From: a virus
Direction: 5' to 3' (one strand)
IMG/VR virus record: IMGVR_UViG_3300047457_001149
Coordinates: 1-64,000 of that record
Length of the DNA stretch: 64,000 bases
Part shown: piece by piece, positions 29,280 through 39,200 of the stretch
Layout of the letters: every line of letters begins with the position of its first letter
How positions within the stretch are numbered: the stretch's first letter is position 1
Made by a program: the position numbers and the translations under genes
The notes under the pieces: generated by a model
What the model was told of the DNA's origin: nothing
What the model saw: the letters and a program-made list of their open reading frames with translations, nothing else
The model's database searches: none

Positions 29280-31007
29280 TCAATCGTCGTCGATCGACGA
29301 CGTCAGGTTGATCTCGTTGTTCGCGATCTGCAGCGCCATCCTTGCGAAGTTGAGCGAGTGCAAGAAGTCATCAGGCTGGTTAGGCGCGTGCCGCCAGACC
29401 TTCCTCGTCGCTCCCGACTGACCGATGACCTCTTCGTACTCAGCCATGATGTCCTTGAACGGCTGGTCCATGACGTTCGAGGGTTCGCTGGGGAACTGAA
29501 ACTCCTTACGGATGAAGCTAGTCATCAGCGAGTCGATCGAGATCGTTCGGTTCACCGTCACGAACTTCCCCTTCCGGTTCCAGCTCATGTAAGCGGCGGC
29601 GTTGCCGGAGTACCGAAACTTGATCACGCGCTGCGGGTTCTGGATCTTGTTGCGGAGCATGTCCATCGACATATTGCCCTCGCCCGCGTCGCCGCCGATG
29701 AACATCTTGTAGTGCGTCGTTCGGTCATAGAGCGCCAGCGTCTCGAAGATCTCTTCAAACTCGCTGAGCGGGGACGTGCCAGGGAAGATCTTGAAGTAGA
29801 GGAGGCGCGTCCGTCCAAGCCCCATCTTCCCGATGATGGTCATCACCGTGCGGGACTTGATCTGCACGCCCCCGTCGCCCGTGGTGATCGCCGTTCCGCC
29901 GCCGGACCAGTCAAGGCCGACTGCGATCTTCGTCACTTGGCTGAGGTTCTCTCTTGTCGGCGTGCGGCTGATGAGCGGCCCGTCGCAAGCGACTTGAAGC
30001 ATCTCCTTGCTGACCAGCCGGCGCCCCTGCGAGTCGCTGATACCGAGAACCTCATTTCGAAAGACCGAGATTGGGTACGCCGAGGCGCCCTCAAGGTTCT
30101 GTAGGACGTCCTTCTTCCATTTTGACAGAGCCGCGTCCCTCTGCGGCCCCTCTGGCCACGCCGCCGGCACGTACTGCGGCATGATGAGGCGCGAGATGTG
30201 ATACCCCTTCGTCTGATACACCTGTCCATCCTCATCAGGAGGCAGGCGGTGCATGTCTACCCAGACGCCTTCGCGCGGGTTCAGGTACTTGTCGCAGCTC
30301 TTACAGACCGGGCCGCGCCGCCCTACCTGAGTCTCGCTGACGAGGATCGAGTGCTTGCCGCATCCGGGACACTTGACCGCCCACTCGGTCTGGCTCGACG
30401 CTTCCCAGAGGTGTTCGATCCCGTTCTCCATCGACTTCGGCGTGCCGCAGTAAGTCTCGTAGGAGCCCCGCTTCGACGCCGCCAGGCACTCTTTGATCAC
30501 CGGCAGGATTACGTCGAGTGACATGTCCTGCACCTCGTCGAGCATCAGCCGGTCGCAAGAGCGGCCACGGCATCGGTCGGCGTCGTCCGAGGCGTAGCTG
30601 AACTCGATCTGCGACCCGTGCGAGAAGTAGCGCGCGAGCACGCGATTGGTGGTGTCGGTGTCGACGAAGATGTCCCGGACCAGCGGGGAGAAGAGGATGA
30701 ACTTCCCGACGCGCGAGACCGAGAAGGTCTGCGTCTGCTCTTTGGTCGGCGCGATGAAGAAGGTCTTGAAGTGCGGGATCGCCAGACACTCGCCGATGGC
30801 GAAGGTCGAGAGCGTCATGCTCTTGCCGACCTGCCGGCAAGTCTTCAGGAGCATCTTCTGCGGAGAGGCGTCGTAGACCGCCCGAAACATCGGGTAGTCT
30901 GTCAGGCTGAACTGCTTGCCCTCCCAGACGAGGAGCTTCTCCGCGAACTGCGACCGCGTCCCGGCCAGAATCTTCTTGATGTTAGATGGAGTGCTGGAGG
31001 TCTGCAT
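29280..31007 (-). CDS. terL: Terminase large subunit
   Basis: 575 aa DNA-packaging motor. ATPase: Walker A-like CRQVGKSMTLS (about 58-68), FFIAPTKEQ, Walker B LMLDEVQDM (about 152-160), coupling motif YCGTPKS. A zinc-ribbon insert, CPGCGKH...CKSCDKY (about 212-240), separates the ATPase and nuclease parts. RNase H-like nuclease: VGLDWSGGG (about 363-371), FIGGDAGEGN (about 435-444) and DDFLHSLNFA (about 550-559), carrying the three acidic positions. It would translocate and cut genomic DNA at the portal. The start overlaps the upstream 227-aa gene by 26 nt, suggesting coupled translation. Confidence 0.92.
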   Translation of the reverse strand: MQTSSTPSNIKKILAGTRSQFAEKLLVWEGKQFSLTDYPMFRAVYDASPQKMLLKTCRQVGKSMTLSTFAIGECLAIPHFKTFFIAPTKEQTQTFSVSRVGKFILFSPLVRDIFVDTDTTNRVLARYFSHGSQIEFSYASDDADRCRGRSCDRLMLDEVQDMSLDVILPVIKECLAASKRGSYETYCGTPKSMENGIEHLWEASSQTEWAVKCPGCGKHSILVSETQVGRRGPVCKSCDKYLNPREGVWVDMHRLPPDEDGQVYQTKGYHISRLIMPQYVPAAWPEGPQRDAALSKWKKDVLQNLEGASAYPISVFRNEVLGISDSQGRRLVSKEMLQVACDGPLISRTPTRENLSQVTKIAVGLDWSGGGTAITTGDGGVQIKSRTVMTIIGKMGLGRTRLLYFKIFPGTSPLSEFEEIFETLALYDRTTHYKMFIGGDAGEGNMSMDMLRNKIQNPQRVIKFRYSGNAAAYMSWNRKGKFVTVNRTISIDSLMTSFIRKEFQFPSEPSNVMDQPFKDIMAEYEEVIGQSGATRKVWRHAPNQPDDFLHSLNFARMALQIANNEINLTSSIDDD

Positions 31008-31665
31008 TCTGTCGTGATCGGCGGTCCATCCGCTCCGTCACGTACAGGAGGCACTCGATCAGACGATGCACCTGGGCGTCGACGGCGGACTTTGGCTCGC
31101 CCTGCAGCATACGCCGTAAAGCGTCCAAAGGCATCTTCTCGACCGTCTGCCACTCTTTGCGGGCGCGCGCCGGGAGATCTTTCTCCCCGACGAGCAGGGT
31201 GTCGAGCACGTCCTGGCAAAAGGCGAGCTCCTTCGGCGCCAGCGCGAGACCTTCGTCGTGCAGCACTACGGCGATGGCCGGGTCGATCGTGTCGGGGTCG
31301 AAGCCGTCGTCCTCGGTGAAGGTGTGGTCGGTGAGCGCGGTGAGCTCGCGGACCACCCAGCAAAGCTGCTCGGGCGTCGGGTGGTGGATCGCCTCGCCAG
31401 AAGCGGAGACGCCGTCGCAGGCCAAGGCCAGGGCGAAGAGCACGTCGTGGTCGTAGGTCCAAACCGGGCCAGTGACGACCGTCTGCGCGCCGAGCAGCTT
31501 GGCCATGAGCTCGTCAGTCGGCGGAATCTTCGCCCGCTCCAGCTCGATACGAATCGTGTCCGGCTCCCACGCAGGAAGGGTCAGTCCCAGAACCTTTTGC
31601 GCCGCGACCCAAGCGACGGACATCTCGACGTGCGGGTCGCGCAGGATTTCGGACGCGGCAGACAT
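30982..31665 (-). CDS. Hypothetical protein upstream of terminase
   Basis: 227 aa, mostly helical and acidic (PTDELMAKLLGAQTVV, LALACDGVSASGEAIHHPTPEQLCWVV, DALRRMLQGEPKSAVDAQVHRLIECLLYVTERMDRR). Its ATG overlaps the stop of the next upstream gene. A terminase small subunit is often in this position, but no helix-turn-helix is evident, so I do not assign that function. Confidence 0.75.
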   Translation of the reverse strand: MSAASEILRDPHVEMSVAWVAAQKVLGLTLPAWEPDTIRIELERAKIPPTDELMAKLLGAQTVVTGPVWTYDHDVLFALALACDGVSASGEAIHHPTPEQLCWVVRELTALTDHTFTEDDGFDPDTIDPAIAVVLHDEGLALAPKELAFCQDVLDTLLVGEKDLPARARKEWQTVEKMPLDALRRMLQGEPKSAVDAQVHRLIECLLYVTERMDRRSRQNADLQHSI

Positions 31666-32717
31666 CAGCCCGCGACCACCGGGACGCCAGCGGCCTTGAG
31701 GTGCCGGGCGAGGTCCTGCTTCATGTCCGCCGGGAGGGTGTTGATCACTTCAGCAACCTTCTGCGCGTCGACCCGACCGCCGGAGGCGATCTCGGAGACG
31801 ACATCAGGCCCGAGCGCGTCAGAGAAGAACGACGTCGGCAGCGACGCGAGCTTCGCGGTGTCGACGAGCTGCCCGCCGAGATCGAGCATGTTGGCAGCCA
31901 GCTTCACGGTCGAGTTGAAGACCGCCGCCACGGGATCCGGCACTCGACGGTCGTAGTGCTTGTCGAAGCCGGCCATGGCGTCGAGGTCTCCGATCGCTTC
32001 GGCGAGCTTCACGCGCGTCACCTGGTCGCGAAGGCCGGCGCGGTCTTCGATCACCGCTCGGGCCATCTTGTTGAAGGCCTCCTTCACTTCCGCCTGCTTT
32101 GCCATCGTCGCGCGCGACGCCAGCGTCTCCGCGAGCTTCTGGCGATCCGTCACGGCCAGCCCCGACCACTTGAGCGACTCGGGCTTGAGCGAGACGTCGT
32201 GGCGCTCCGCCGCCTCCGCGAGCTTCGCGAAGGCGTTGGCGCGCGTCTCCGGCCGCATCCGGCGGTACTGCTCAAGCAGGCGCTCTTCGGCGACCTTGAC
32301 CTCTTCGGCGTCGCGGACCGGGTAGAGGCGCTCCTCCGGGAAGATGCACTCGTCGGGATCGAACTCCGCGACCTTCTCTTCGACCGGCGCGAGGTAGTCG
32401 ACTGGGATGCCGTACGCGTCGAGGGCCTCCTCGATCTCAGCGACGACCTCCTTCGGCACCAGCGGCACGCGCCGCCCCTCAGAGGCGATCTTGGTCTGCT
32501 CCGCCCCGTGCTTGGCGTAGAGGTACGAAACGACCGCGTGCTCCGGCGTGTGCACCGGGAAGCTCGATCGATCCGGCCACGCGAAGGCGGACGCGGGGAT
32601 CTGGTCTCGCCGATCCTCGAACGAGGCGTGCTTGACGAGGTCATACGCGCCGGGATGGCGGTGGAAGAGCATCTGAAGGGTCGAGTGGCCCGGGTCGTTG
32701 TAGAGGTCCATCGTCAC
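31665..32717 (-). CDS. Hypothetical helical protein near terminase
   Basis: 350 aa, start at 32717 overlapping the upstream gene's stop. N terminus MTMDLYNDPGHSTLQMLF, then long charged helices (EEVKVAEERLLEQYRRMRPE, AKLAEAAERHDVSLKPE, LAETLASRATMAKQAEVKEA), ending KQDLARHLKAAGVPVVAG. The composition is that of a scaffold or internal virion protein. Several K-x-A segments (VKHASF, VKLAANM) recall segments in the RNAP-operon proteins. No family identified. Confidence 0.75.
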   Translation of the reverse strand: MTMDLYNDPGHSTLQMLFHRHPGAYDLVKHASFEDRRDQIPASAFAWPDRSSFPVHTPEHAVVSYLYAKHGAEQTKIASEGRRVPLVPKEVVAEIEEALDAYGIPVDYLAPVEEKVAEFDPDECIFPEERLYPVRDAEEVKVAEERLLEQYRRMRPETRANAFAKLAEAAERHDVSLKPESLKWSGLAVTDRQKLAETLASRATMAKQAEVKEAFNKMARAVIEDRAGLRDQVTRVKLAEAIGDLDAMAGFDKHYDRRVPDPVAAVFNSTVKLAANMLDLGGQLVDTAKLASLPTSFFSDALGPDVVSEIASGGRVDAQKVAEVINTLPADMKQDLARHLKAAGVPVVAG

Positions 32718-33721
32718 ACCGTGTTGGGGTTAAAGGTAGGGCAGACGGCGTAAACGGAGGCGAGCGCCGCTCGCTCTGCCGCTTGGGCCGCGTTGACGTT
32801 ATTCTGCGCCGTCAGCGCGTCGTTGGCCAGCGTCTGGCATCGGGCCTGACAGGCGGTCACTCGCCGCGCGTAGTCGTCTCGTTGCGACGTCTTGGTGGTG
32901 AGGAGCGCCTGATAGGAGCGCGCGTCGCCGACGTAGCTTCCCTGTTGGAGGACGAAGTTCTTGGCGTTCGTCGAAGCGACGCCGGTCCCGCCCGTGACCG
33001 TCTCGGTGATGCCACTGACTACGCCGCGCGCTGTCTCCAGAAAGGCAACGTCCGTGACGAGAAAGTTGTAGATCTCGCGCGTCGCCAGACAGTTTTGATC
33101 GCACTCGTTCGCGGCCGTGACGGCGGCGTCGCGAGTGGCTTCGGCCGCCACTCGCGCGTCGCGCGCCGCGACGTACGCCGCCGTGCGCTCTGCCTCGACC
33201 GAGGCGCTCGCCTGCGGCAGCGCATACTGCTGCGAGGGATTGGTCGCGAACGCCGTAAATGAGGTTCGCCACTCAGTAACCAGCGACGAGAGCCTCGCGA
33301 TGATCTGCCGGTAGGCAGCGTCTGCGGTCGTCAGGTTGTCGTAGATGAGCGTGCAGGAGCGTGAGAGGTAGACGGTGCGTCCGGTCTGTACGGCGTGCAC
33401 CCGGTCGCGGGGCAGCTCGGTGATGTCGTTGATGTTGGCGATACGAACGAAGGTGTCCGGCGGCACGATCAGCACGTCGCTGGAGACAACCCGGATGTAC
33501 CTTGGCGCGGACGGGTCGGTCTGGCGGATGTCGAAGGGCGTAGCGATCCGCGCGAGCACGTCGGATCGAGGATCGGCCGTGTTCACGATCGTCAGGACAA
33601 AGAGGTCGGGGAAAGGGAGGTCGCCGCGATCTGTGATCGTAGACGTCACCTCAAGCTTCACCGACCCGTCGCCGAGCGTGATGGCTCGGCGAACCTGCGT
33701 GACGTAGGGGATCGTGCTCAC
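32714..33721 (-). CDS. Virion-associated protein with coiled-coil C terminus
   Basis: 335 aa. The first 130 residues look like a beta-rich domain (VKLEVTSTITDRGDLPFPDLFVLTIVN, RVVSSDVLIVPPDTFVRIANIND). The rest is Ala/Thr-rich with long helices likely to form a coiled coil (VEAERTAAYVAARDARVAAEATRDAAVTAANECD, ARRVTACQARCQTLANDALTAQNNVNAAQAAERAAL). Cys residues occur at regular places in the helices. This layout is common in phage fibre or whisker-like proteins. It lies in the tail/structural operon, overlapping its neighbours by 4 nt. Confidence 0.75.
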   Translation of the reverse strand: MSTIPYVTQVRRAITLGDGSVKLEVTSTITDRGDLPFPDLFVLTIVNTADPRSDVLARIATPFDIRQTDPSAPRYIRVVSSDVLIVPPDTFVRIANINDITELPRDRVHAVQTGRTVYLSRSCTLIYDNLTTADAAYRQIIARLSSLVTEWRTSFTAFATNPSQQYALPQASASVEAERTAAYVAARDARVAAEATRDAAVTAANECDQNCLATREIYNFLVTDVAFLETARGVVSGITETVTGGTGVASTNAKNFVLQQGSYVGDARSYQALLTTKTSQRDDYARRVTACQARCQTLANDALTAQNNVNAAQAAERAALASVYAVCPTFNPNTV

Positions 33722-34110
33722 GGCGACTCCGAGTTGTACACGTAAGCGGTCTCGCCGCCAAAGGTCGTGTTGGTGCTCGTCGCCCAGAGGCGCGTGAGGA
33801 TGTCTACCCGCGCGCGGGTTACAGCGGCGAAGGCTGACGCCTGCCCCTTGTTGTCAAAGCTTCTCGTGAACTCCGCCGCGCGGTAGTACGGCTTGTAGGC
33901 GTCGAGCGCCTCGCTGCGCGACGGAGGCCAAGAGAGCATGTCAGCCACCAGCGCGACGTGCTGGTAGGTGTCCGTCGCCACGTCGAGCACGAAGATCTCG
34001 GGCGCGATGTCGCCGGTCGCGACGACCCGAAAGGTCACGTCGTACAGGCTCGCGTCGGGCGGGTCCCGAGGAATGACTTCCTCTTTTTGGCTAAGACTGA
34101 TCCACGCCAT
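33718..34110 (-). CDS. Small structural-operon protein
   Basis: 130 aa, MAWISLSQKEEVIPRD, then DASLYDVTFRVVATGDIAPEIFVLDVAT, with a helical C-terminal half (SEALDAYKPYYRAAEFTRSF, AAVTRARVDILTRLWATS). It overlaps the 32714 gene by 4 nt and follows the 34112 gene by 1 nt. The N-terminal strand pattern resembles its larger neighbours (both have TFRV/EIFVLDV or DLFVLTIV phrases), which hints at related head domains. Function unknown. Confidence 0.7.
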   Translation of the reverse strand: MAWISLSQKEEVIPRDPPDASLYDVTFRVVATGDIAPEIFVLDVATDTYQHVALVADMLSWPPSRSEALDAYKPYYRAAEFTRSFDNKGQASAFAAVTRARVDILTRLWATSTNTTFGGETAYVYNSESP

Positions 34111-34111
34111 G

Positions 34112-35032
34112 TCAGGGTCCGATCGTGTGCGTGATGGTGTTCAGGAACGCGGTCTGATTCTGCGTCGCCGCGCGCTGCAGCGCGTCTACTTGTTGCCGCG
34201 ACACGAGAAAGAGGTCTTCAACAGCCTGGGCGGTGGGGAGGATCTGCGTGAATCGAGTCGTCAGGCTGAGCGGCGTAGGGCTCGGCTCGCGGAAGGTCAC
34301 GCCGCTGTTGCCCGTCGCGAGCATCGTCGCGCCCTGCATGAGCTTCCATGTCAGGTTCGCCGCCGCGGTCGGAAAGTACTTCGGTTCGACGCCGGCCGGG
34401 ACCGCGCTCGGGTCGATCTTCACGAAGTAAAAAGCCCAGTTGCCGCTCACGCCCGGAGAGGTGAATGTCCGGTCAACTTGTGCAACATTACCCAAGTAGG
34501 ATACAATCCGAGCCCAGCCGTTGTTCCCAGGGTCGGTGAAGTTAGACAGGTACACCCAGCGCCCGATGTCGTCGGGGGAGAAGTTGTAGCTCGGAATGAC
34601 CAAGCCCACAGGTCCGCAAGAAGCGTCGCCGCCGGAGGCGCGGGTTTGTCGAGCTAGGACGGCGAATTCAGTGTCGGTGTAAGGAGCCTCGGAAGTGAGC
34701 CAGGTTGACGGAGGGTTAGTGAAGCCGACCGTCTGCCCCGGAACGACGGAGGCCAGCGCGACGTCTCCACCAACGCCACGAAGGTCGAGGCAGACGATAT
34801 TGCAGGGAGGCAGGTTTGTGACGTCGAGCAGCGTCGCGACGCGCTCAAAGGTCTCGAAGCCGCCAACCTGGCGGACGACGAACATGTAGGCGAAGTAAGA
34901 GGGGTCCGTCGCGATCGGCGGTGACCCTGGCGGTACGCTGATCGGAACAGTTACCGCCCACTGGATGGCTTGATAGCCTTCAGGGCGGATGTACCCCTTC
35001 TGCTGAATACGAAGGGTGACCGGAGTAGTCAT
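34112..35032 (-). CDS. Structural-operon protein, beta-rich
   Basis: 306 aa, ATG at 35032 sharing a CATG with the divergent RuvC-like gene; GAGGA lies 5 nt upstream. The sequence is beta-rich and low in charge (TPVTLRIQQKGYIRPEGYQAIQWAVTV, FSPDDIGRWVYLSNFTDPGNNGWARIVSYLGNVAQVDRTF). The second phrase, also seen in the large 40164 protein, looks like a repeated phage baseplate/fibre module. The last 50 residues are helical. Probably a virion component. Confidence 0.72.
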   Translation of the reverse strand: MTTPVTLRIQQKGYIRPEGYQAIQWAVTVPISVPPGSPPIATDPSYFAYMFVVRQVGGFETFERVATLLDVTNLPPCNIVCLDLRGVGGDVALASVVPGQTVGFTNPPSTWLTSEAPYTDTEFAVLARQTRASGGDASCGPVGLVIPSYNFSPDDIGRWVYLSNFTDPGNNGWARIVSYLGNVAQVDRTFTSPGVSGNWAFYFVKIDPSAVPAGVEPKYFPTAAANLTWKLMQGATMLATGNSGVTFREPSPTPLSLTTRFTQILPTAQAVEDLFLVSRQQVDALQRAATQNQTAFLNTITHTIGP

Positions 35033-35588
35033 GAAGTTCCTCGGAGTCGATCAGTCGCTTCGCGAACCAGGGGCCGCCATCGTGGATGAGCGAGGACAGA
35101 TCCTCGCAGCTACGCACCTAAAGATAAGAGGGGAGGTGCGCGGCGGCCAGCGTTTGGCCGAGATTCTCGGCTTTATTCGAGAGGTCTGCGCCCCTCACGA
35201 CATCGTCGCAGCCGCGATGGAAGGCCCCAGCCTCAACAGCACGCACCGAGAGTTTGACCTCGGAGAGGTGAGCGGCTTGGTGCGCGCGGAGATCTACGCC
35301 GAGCACCGCGTCGAGCCCTGGGTGGTGGCGCCGACGCAGCTCAAGCTCTTTGCGACGGGGCGCGGCGCAGCGGACAAAGACGAAGTCATGAACGCCGTAA
35401 ACAAGCTCTGGGGCCTCGACGTCGGCAACGACAACGTCGCTGACGCAATCGTCCTCGCGCAGATCGCGAGGTACGCCTACACGCAGGCGCGCCCGATGAC
35501 GCGCGCGCAGGCGGACGTCATTGTCTCCTTGACCAAGCCAAAAGCGGCCAAGCGCCGCGCCCCGCGCAAGAAGGTTACGAACATCTGA
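35031..35588 (+). CDS. RuvC-like Holliday junction resolvase
   Basis: 185 aa from the ATG at 35031, with GGAG 7 nt upstream. Ribonuclease H-fold motifs: FLGVDQSLREPGAAIVD (first Asp, about residue 6), AAMEGPSLNS (Glu, about 65) and NDNVADAIVLAQIA (Asp near 143-147), matching RuvC and phage resolvases. The C terminus is very basic (KPKAAKRRAPRKKV). It would cut branched DNA before packaging or during recombination. It forms a two-gene plus island inside the minus-strand structural region, with its start overlapping the divergent gene's start. Confidence 0.82.
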   Translation: MKFLGVDQSLREPGAAIVDERGQILAATHLKIRGEVRGGQRLAEILGFIREVCAPHDIVAAAMEGPSLNSTHREFDLGEVSGLVRAEIYAEHRVEPWVVAPTQLKLFATGRGAADKDEVMNAVNKLWGLDVGNDNVADAIVLAQIARYAYTQARPMTRAQADVIVSLTKPKAAKRRAPRKKVTNI

Positions 35589-35590
35589 TT

Positions 35591-36253
35591 ATGTCAAAGA
35601 CGTACGAACTCAAAGCGGATCTCAGCCAGCGAGAGAAGATTTTGATCGCGGCAGCGGAGCTTGGGGCAGACACCCCCGAGGAGCCCATAGCGGCACACGA
35701 CATCGTTCGGCGAGTGCACGCACGATTTCCAGAAGACTTCTCGCTCGGCGGGGAAGGTCCGCCGATGGCCGACAGCAACAAGGTGTTTGCTAAGCTGGCG
35801 GGCCCTGAGGGCCTGCGCGGAAAGGGGTACCTGGAGGCCGCGGGCACTCGACAATTTCGTTTGACCAAAAAGGGCTGGCGAGAGATCGCGCGGCTGACGG
35901 TGCCCGAACCGAAGCCTCTGAAAAAGAGGGTGCGAAAGCCAAAGCGCCTGGCCAACCTGAGCGCTGCCGACAAGCACTACGCCCGACACTACGCGAGCCT
36001 CCCGACGTTCCTGAAATCAACGCGGGGCGCGCCCCTCACCTACGCGGACGCGTGCAGCTTCTGGGGCGTCTCGCCTACTCGCCCGGACTTGACCAAGATT
36101 GAAGAGGCGGGAACTTTGTTCGAGCGGCTGGTGGCCGAACTCCGCGCGTACGACGTAAAGGATGCAAGCGTGCCCAGCTACGCGACGTGCGCTGGGCTAC
36201 TGAACTTGCACTTGATGATGCGGAGAAGGTTTGCCGGGCAGCTGGGCGGCTAG
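35591..36253 (+). CDS. Hypothetical protein after resolvase
   Basis: 220 aa, ATG 2 nt after the resolvase stop. The N-terminal half (LSQREKILIAAAELGAD, AAHDIVRRVHARFPEDFSLGG, YLEAAGTRQFRLTKKGWREIARL) looks like a winged-helix DNA-binding domain. A basic linker KPKPLKKRVRKPKR-like segment follows, then a second helical domain. Its TAG overlaps the TAG of the convergent fibre gene (CTAG). The position suggests a partner of the resolvase or a regulator; unproven. Confidence 0.75.
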   Translation: MSKTYELKADLSQREKILIAAAELGADTPEEPIAAHDIVRRVHARFPEDFSLGGEGPPMADSNKVFAKLAGPEGLRGKGYLEAAGTRQFRLTKKGWREIARLTVPEPKPLKKRVRKPKRLANLSAADKHYARHYASLPTFLKSTRGAPLTYADACSFWGVSPTRPDLTKIEEAGTLFERLVAELRAYDVKDASVPSYATCAGLLNLHLMMRRRFAGQLGG

Positions 36254-39200
36254 GTGCGGACGCAGAGCAGGGCGGCGGGACGGAAGACGACGCTGGTGAC
36301 AGCGAGATCGAAGACAGAAGGGGCGCCTGAAGCAAGTTGTACGTGCGCCTTCCCGTCGTTTCCAAGGAAAATTGGCGCGTGCGCAGCAAATCTTACGTCT
36401 TCGCTCTGCCCGCGACGCCGGACTTTGTACCCCGTCGCGCGCCAGATGCTTCGCGTGTTATTGACGTCGTAATTTGCGCCCGGGCTCGTTTGTAGAAGCA
36501 GATTCCATTCGGTCTCAAAGACGCCCAAACCCCCGGTCATGTTGGTCAAAATAAACCCAGCGTTAGTCACAGTTTCCGAACTGGTCGTGTTACCGACGGC
36601 GCCGGGGTATTCGTTTTGAAGGGCGATGACGTTACCCACTGGCGTTGCGGCTGTGATGTAAAGGGAATTTCCGACGCCGTTAATAGCGGTCTGACAGGCG
36701 ACAGCTACCTGAGCGTCAGTCCAGCCTAGCGTCAGATTTACTGCGACGGTGCCGGGGGGCGCCGCAGGAGACCCTGCAATTTGAAAGAAGAACGTTGTAG
36801 CGGGGTTTACTCCGTCGTTGATCGTGAACGTCTGCCCCGCGCCGATGCTTGCGGTGTCGACTGTCGTCAGAGACCCCGTCGCGGCAACGCCGCCGACGGC
36901 GTCCAGGGTGCCCGGGTAATTTGCCGCAAGGCGAAGCTGAACGCTCAGGTCGACCATATACCCGACCACTGTGTAGCCCGCGGGCAGGAATGGGGAAAGA
37001 GCTGTTTGGTTGACGAACGGCGCGATTGCGGCAGTGGTGTCTGATAGGGTCAAAAAGCTCGGGTTAATTGAGCTGCCGAGCACCAAGTCGTTAGCGCCCG
37101 AGGCCGGCAGCGGGATCGGTACGACGCGCGTATACATACTGCCGTGGTGGTGCGACAGCGACGCGTCCTTCGGCGTTCCGGATTCAATCCCGTTCAGCAG
37201 CCGGAAGTCGTCTAGGGCGAGAATGCGATTGGTGGTTCTGACGAGAGGGTAAAGCTCAGACCACGATACCGATTGGGTCCCCGTGACTGTGAGCGGGCTC
37301 AGAATGTAAACCGTCGTTGCGTTTATGACCGTAAGGATTTCCCATTTTCCGTTGTACACCGCCAGGGGTCCTGTGGTCGACAAGAGGAGCAGATGTCCTG
37401 CCGACCCAGCAGGGCCGCTGACCATGTTTGCCAGCCCAGAAATCTGGATGATGTTTGTAGAGGGGTTAGTGAAAGTGAGGGCCGCAGTGCCGGCGTTCCC
37501 TGTGCCTGCGGTATCTTGCTCGCTCCACGACGCTTCGAGCACCGTTTCAGAAAATTGTTGACCGAGGTTGTTGTGCCCGCGCCGGATCACGCCGTTGCCG
37601 TAGATCTGCTCGTCGGCGTAAACGCCGGGCACAGATGGAATGGTCTTTCGCCCCCGCACCCCGGTCTGGGAATTCCCTTCGATGTGCGCCTTGTAGAATG
37701 TAAGGGTTGCGCCCGAAAGAGGCGTGAGCGGCAGGCTTGACAGCCCGTCAAGTGAACAAAGAACGCAAGTAGGAACAGGGACAGTAAAGTTAATTGACTC
37801 AAGAAAGTAAAACCCGGCATTAAGCGGGTCGTTCTTGATTTCGACGACGACGTGTCGATGGTTAGGCGACGTGTACGGCGCTTGAATTACCAATTCTTGC
37901 GACAGAAAGGTCGCTGAAGCTTGTGACAACGTGCTGAAAGTGATCGTCCCGCCGAGCACTCCAGTAACGGGATTGTTGAGGGGAATGTCGACTGTGCTGC
38001 TGTTGTTATATGCGAACGGCAAAAGGGTAAGGTTCGCCAAGTCTTCTTTTTGGGAAGAAAGGGAGAAGAGGTTGCCTGGCGAATTTAGCGTGGACTGAAT
38101 AAACCGTCCGCCCCCGGTAGACGTCGCCAAATCTTCAAAACGCTTTTGAAGGGGCGCCAGACCAGTCATTCGGTGCCCAGTTTCTAGCACTCGACGATTG
38201 ATGCCGGCTGAGCTGTTGTTGAGGAGGTCCGCCAACGCCGCGCGGAGCGATCCTGAGATAGCGTTCAGCGCCGTGTTCCCTACGCTGGCGACCCCACTGA
38301 CACCTTCAAAGCCAACGCGACGGGCGCCGCTGGTGTTGGTAGAAAGGTCTCCCAGTTGCGCCACCACGGCGTCGAGCGCGTTTTCAACGGTTCCGGCGGG
38401 GAGAGCGGTGGGCGGCGTAGCTGCGTCTGCGTTCCAGTTCCCCGACCCGTCGTAGCCCACCAGGCTCGCCCCAGAGCTTCCCGGCGTAATCGCCGCCAGG
38501 AGCCGTCGAAGAGGGCCCGCTGCGCCGATCGGCGCAGGGGCGTCGCCGAGGCGGATGCGCGAGCCGTCAATGAAGACGAACTCAGTGATGCCGTCCTGTA
38601 CCAGCAGCTTCCCGATCGGAACCGAGCCCGGAATCTTCTCGGGCTCCCGCCCCGTGTTGAAGAGCGAGTAGCCCGTCGGCGGCGTCGTGTTGGTCGTTTT
38701 GAACCCTGCCCGGTCCGTCGGGAGGTCGAAGATCGCCTGCCGCCGCCCGCCGCGCGGGTAGCCCGGGCCGACATACTCTTGCACCGGACCCGGCGGAAAG
38801 GCGATGGCGAGGCCTTCTCCGTCGCGCAGGCGGTTGTGGTTTACGCCGCTCACAACGGCCGCGAAGAAGGCCGCGAGCTGCGCCTGAGTTACGAGGTGCG
38901 CTTCGGCGTCGTAAGCCCCTTGCACCGCGCCGTTGCCGATAGTGACGGCGACGCTGCCGGGAGTCACGGCGGTGGAGGCGACGCGAAGGAGGTTCGCGAC
39001 GCCAAAGGTGCCTTGCGACGTGACGTCAGCGTTGAACGCGGCGATGAACTGCGCGTGATTGGGCACGCCGGACTGCGTGCCGCACGTGACGAGGATCTGA
39101 GTTCGAGGCGTCCCGGTTACGGCGAAGGTGAATGTGCCGGTAGCTGCCGAGGCGTTGAACTGGATCTGAAGGGCGATCCGATTCGCGCCGGTCGTCAGCG

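Noticed and set aside
30982-31665. Terminase small subunit
   Set aside because: Position next to the large subunit is suggestive, but no helix-turn-helix or other family mark is visible, so it was left as hypothetical.
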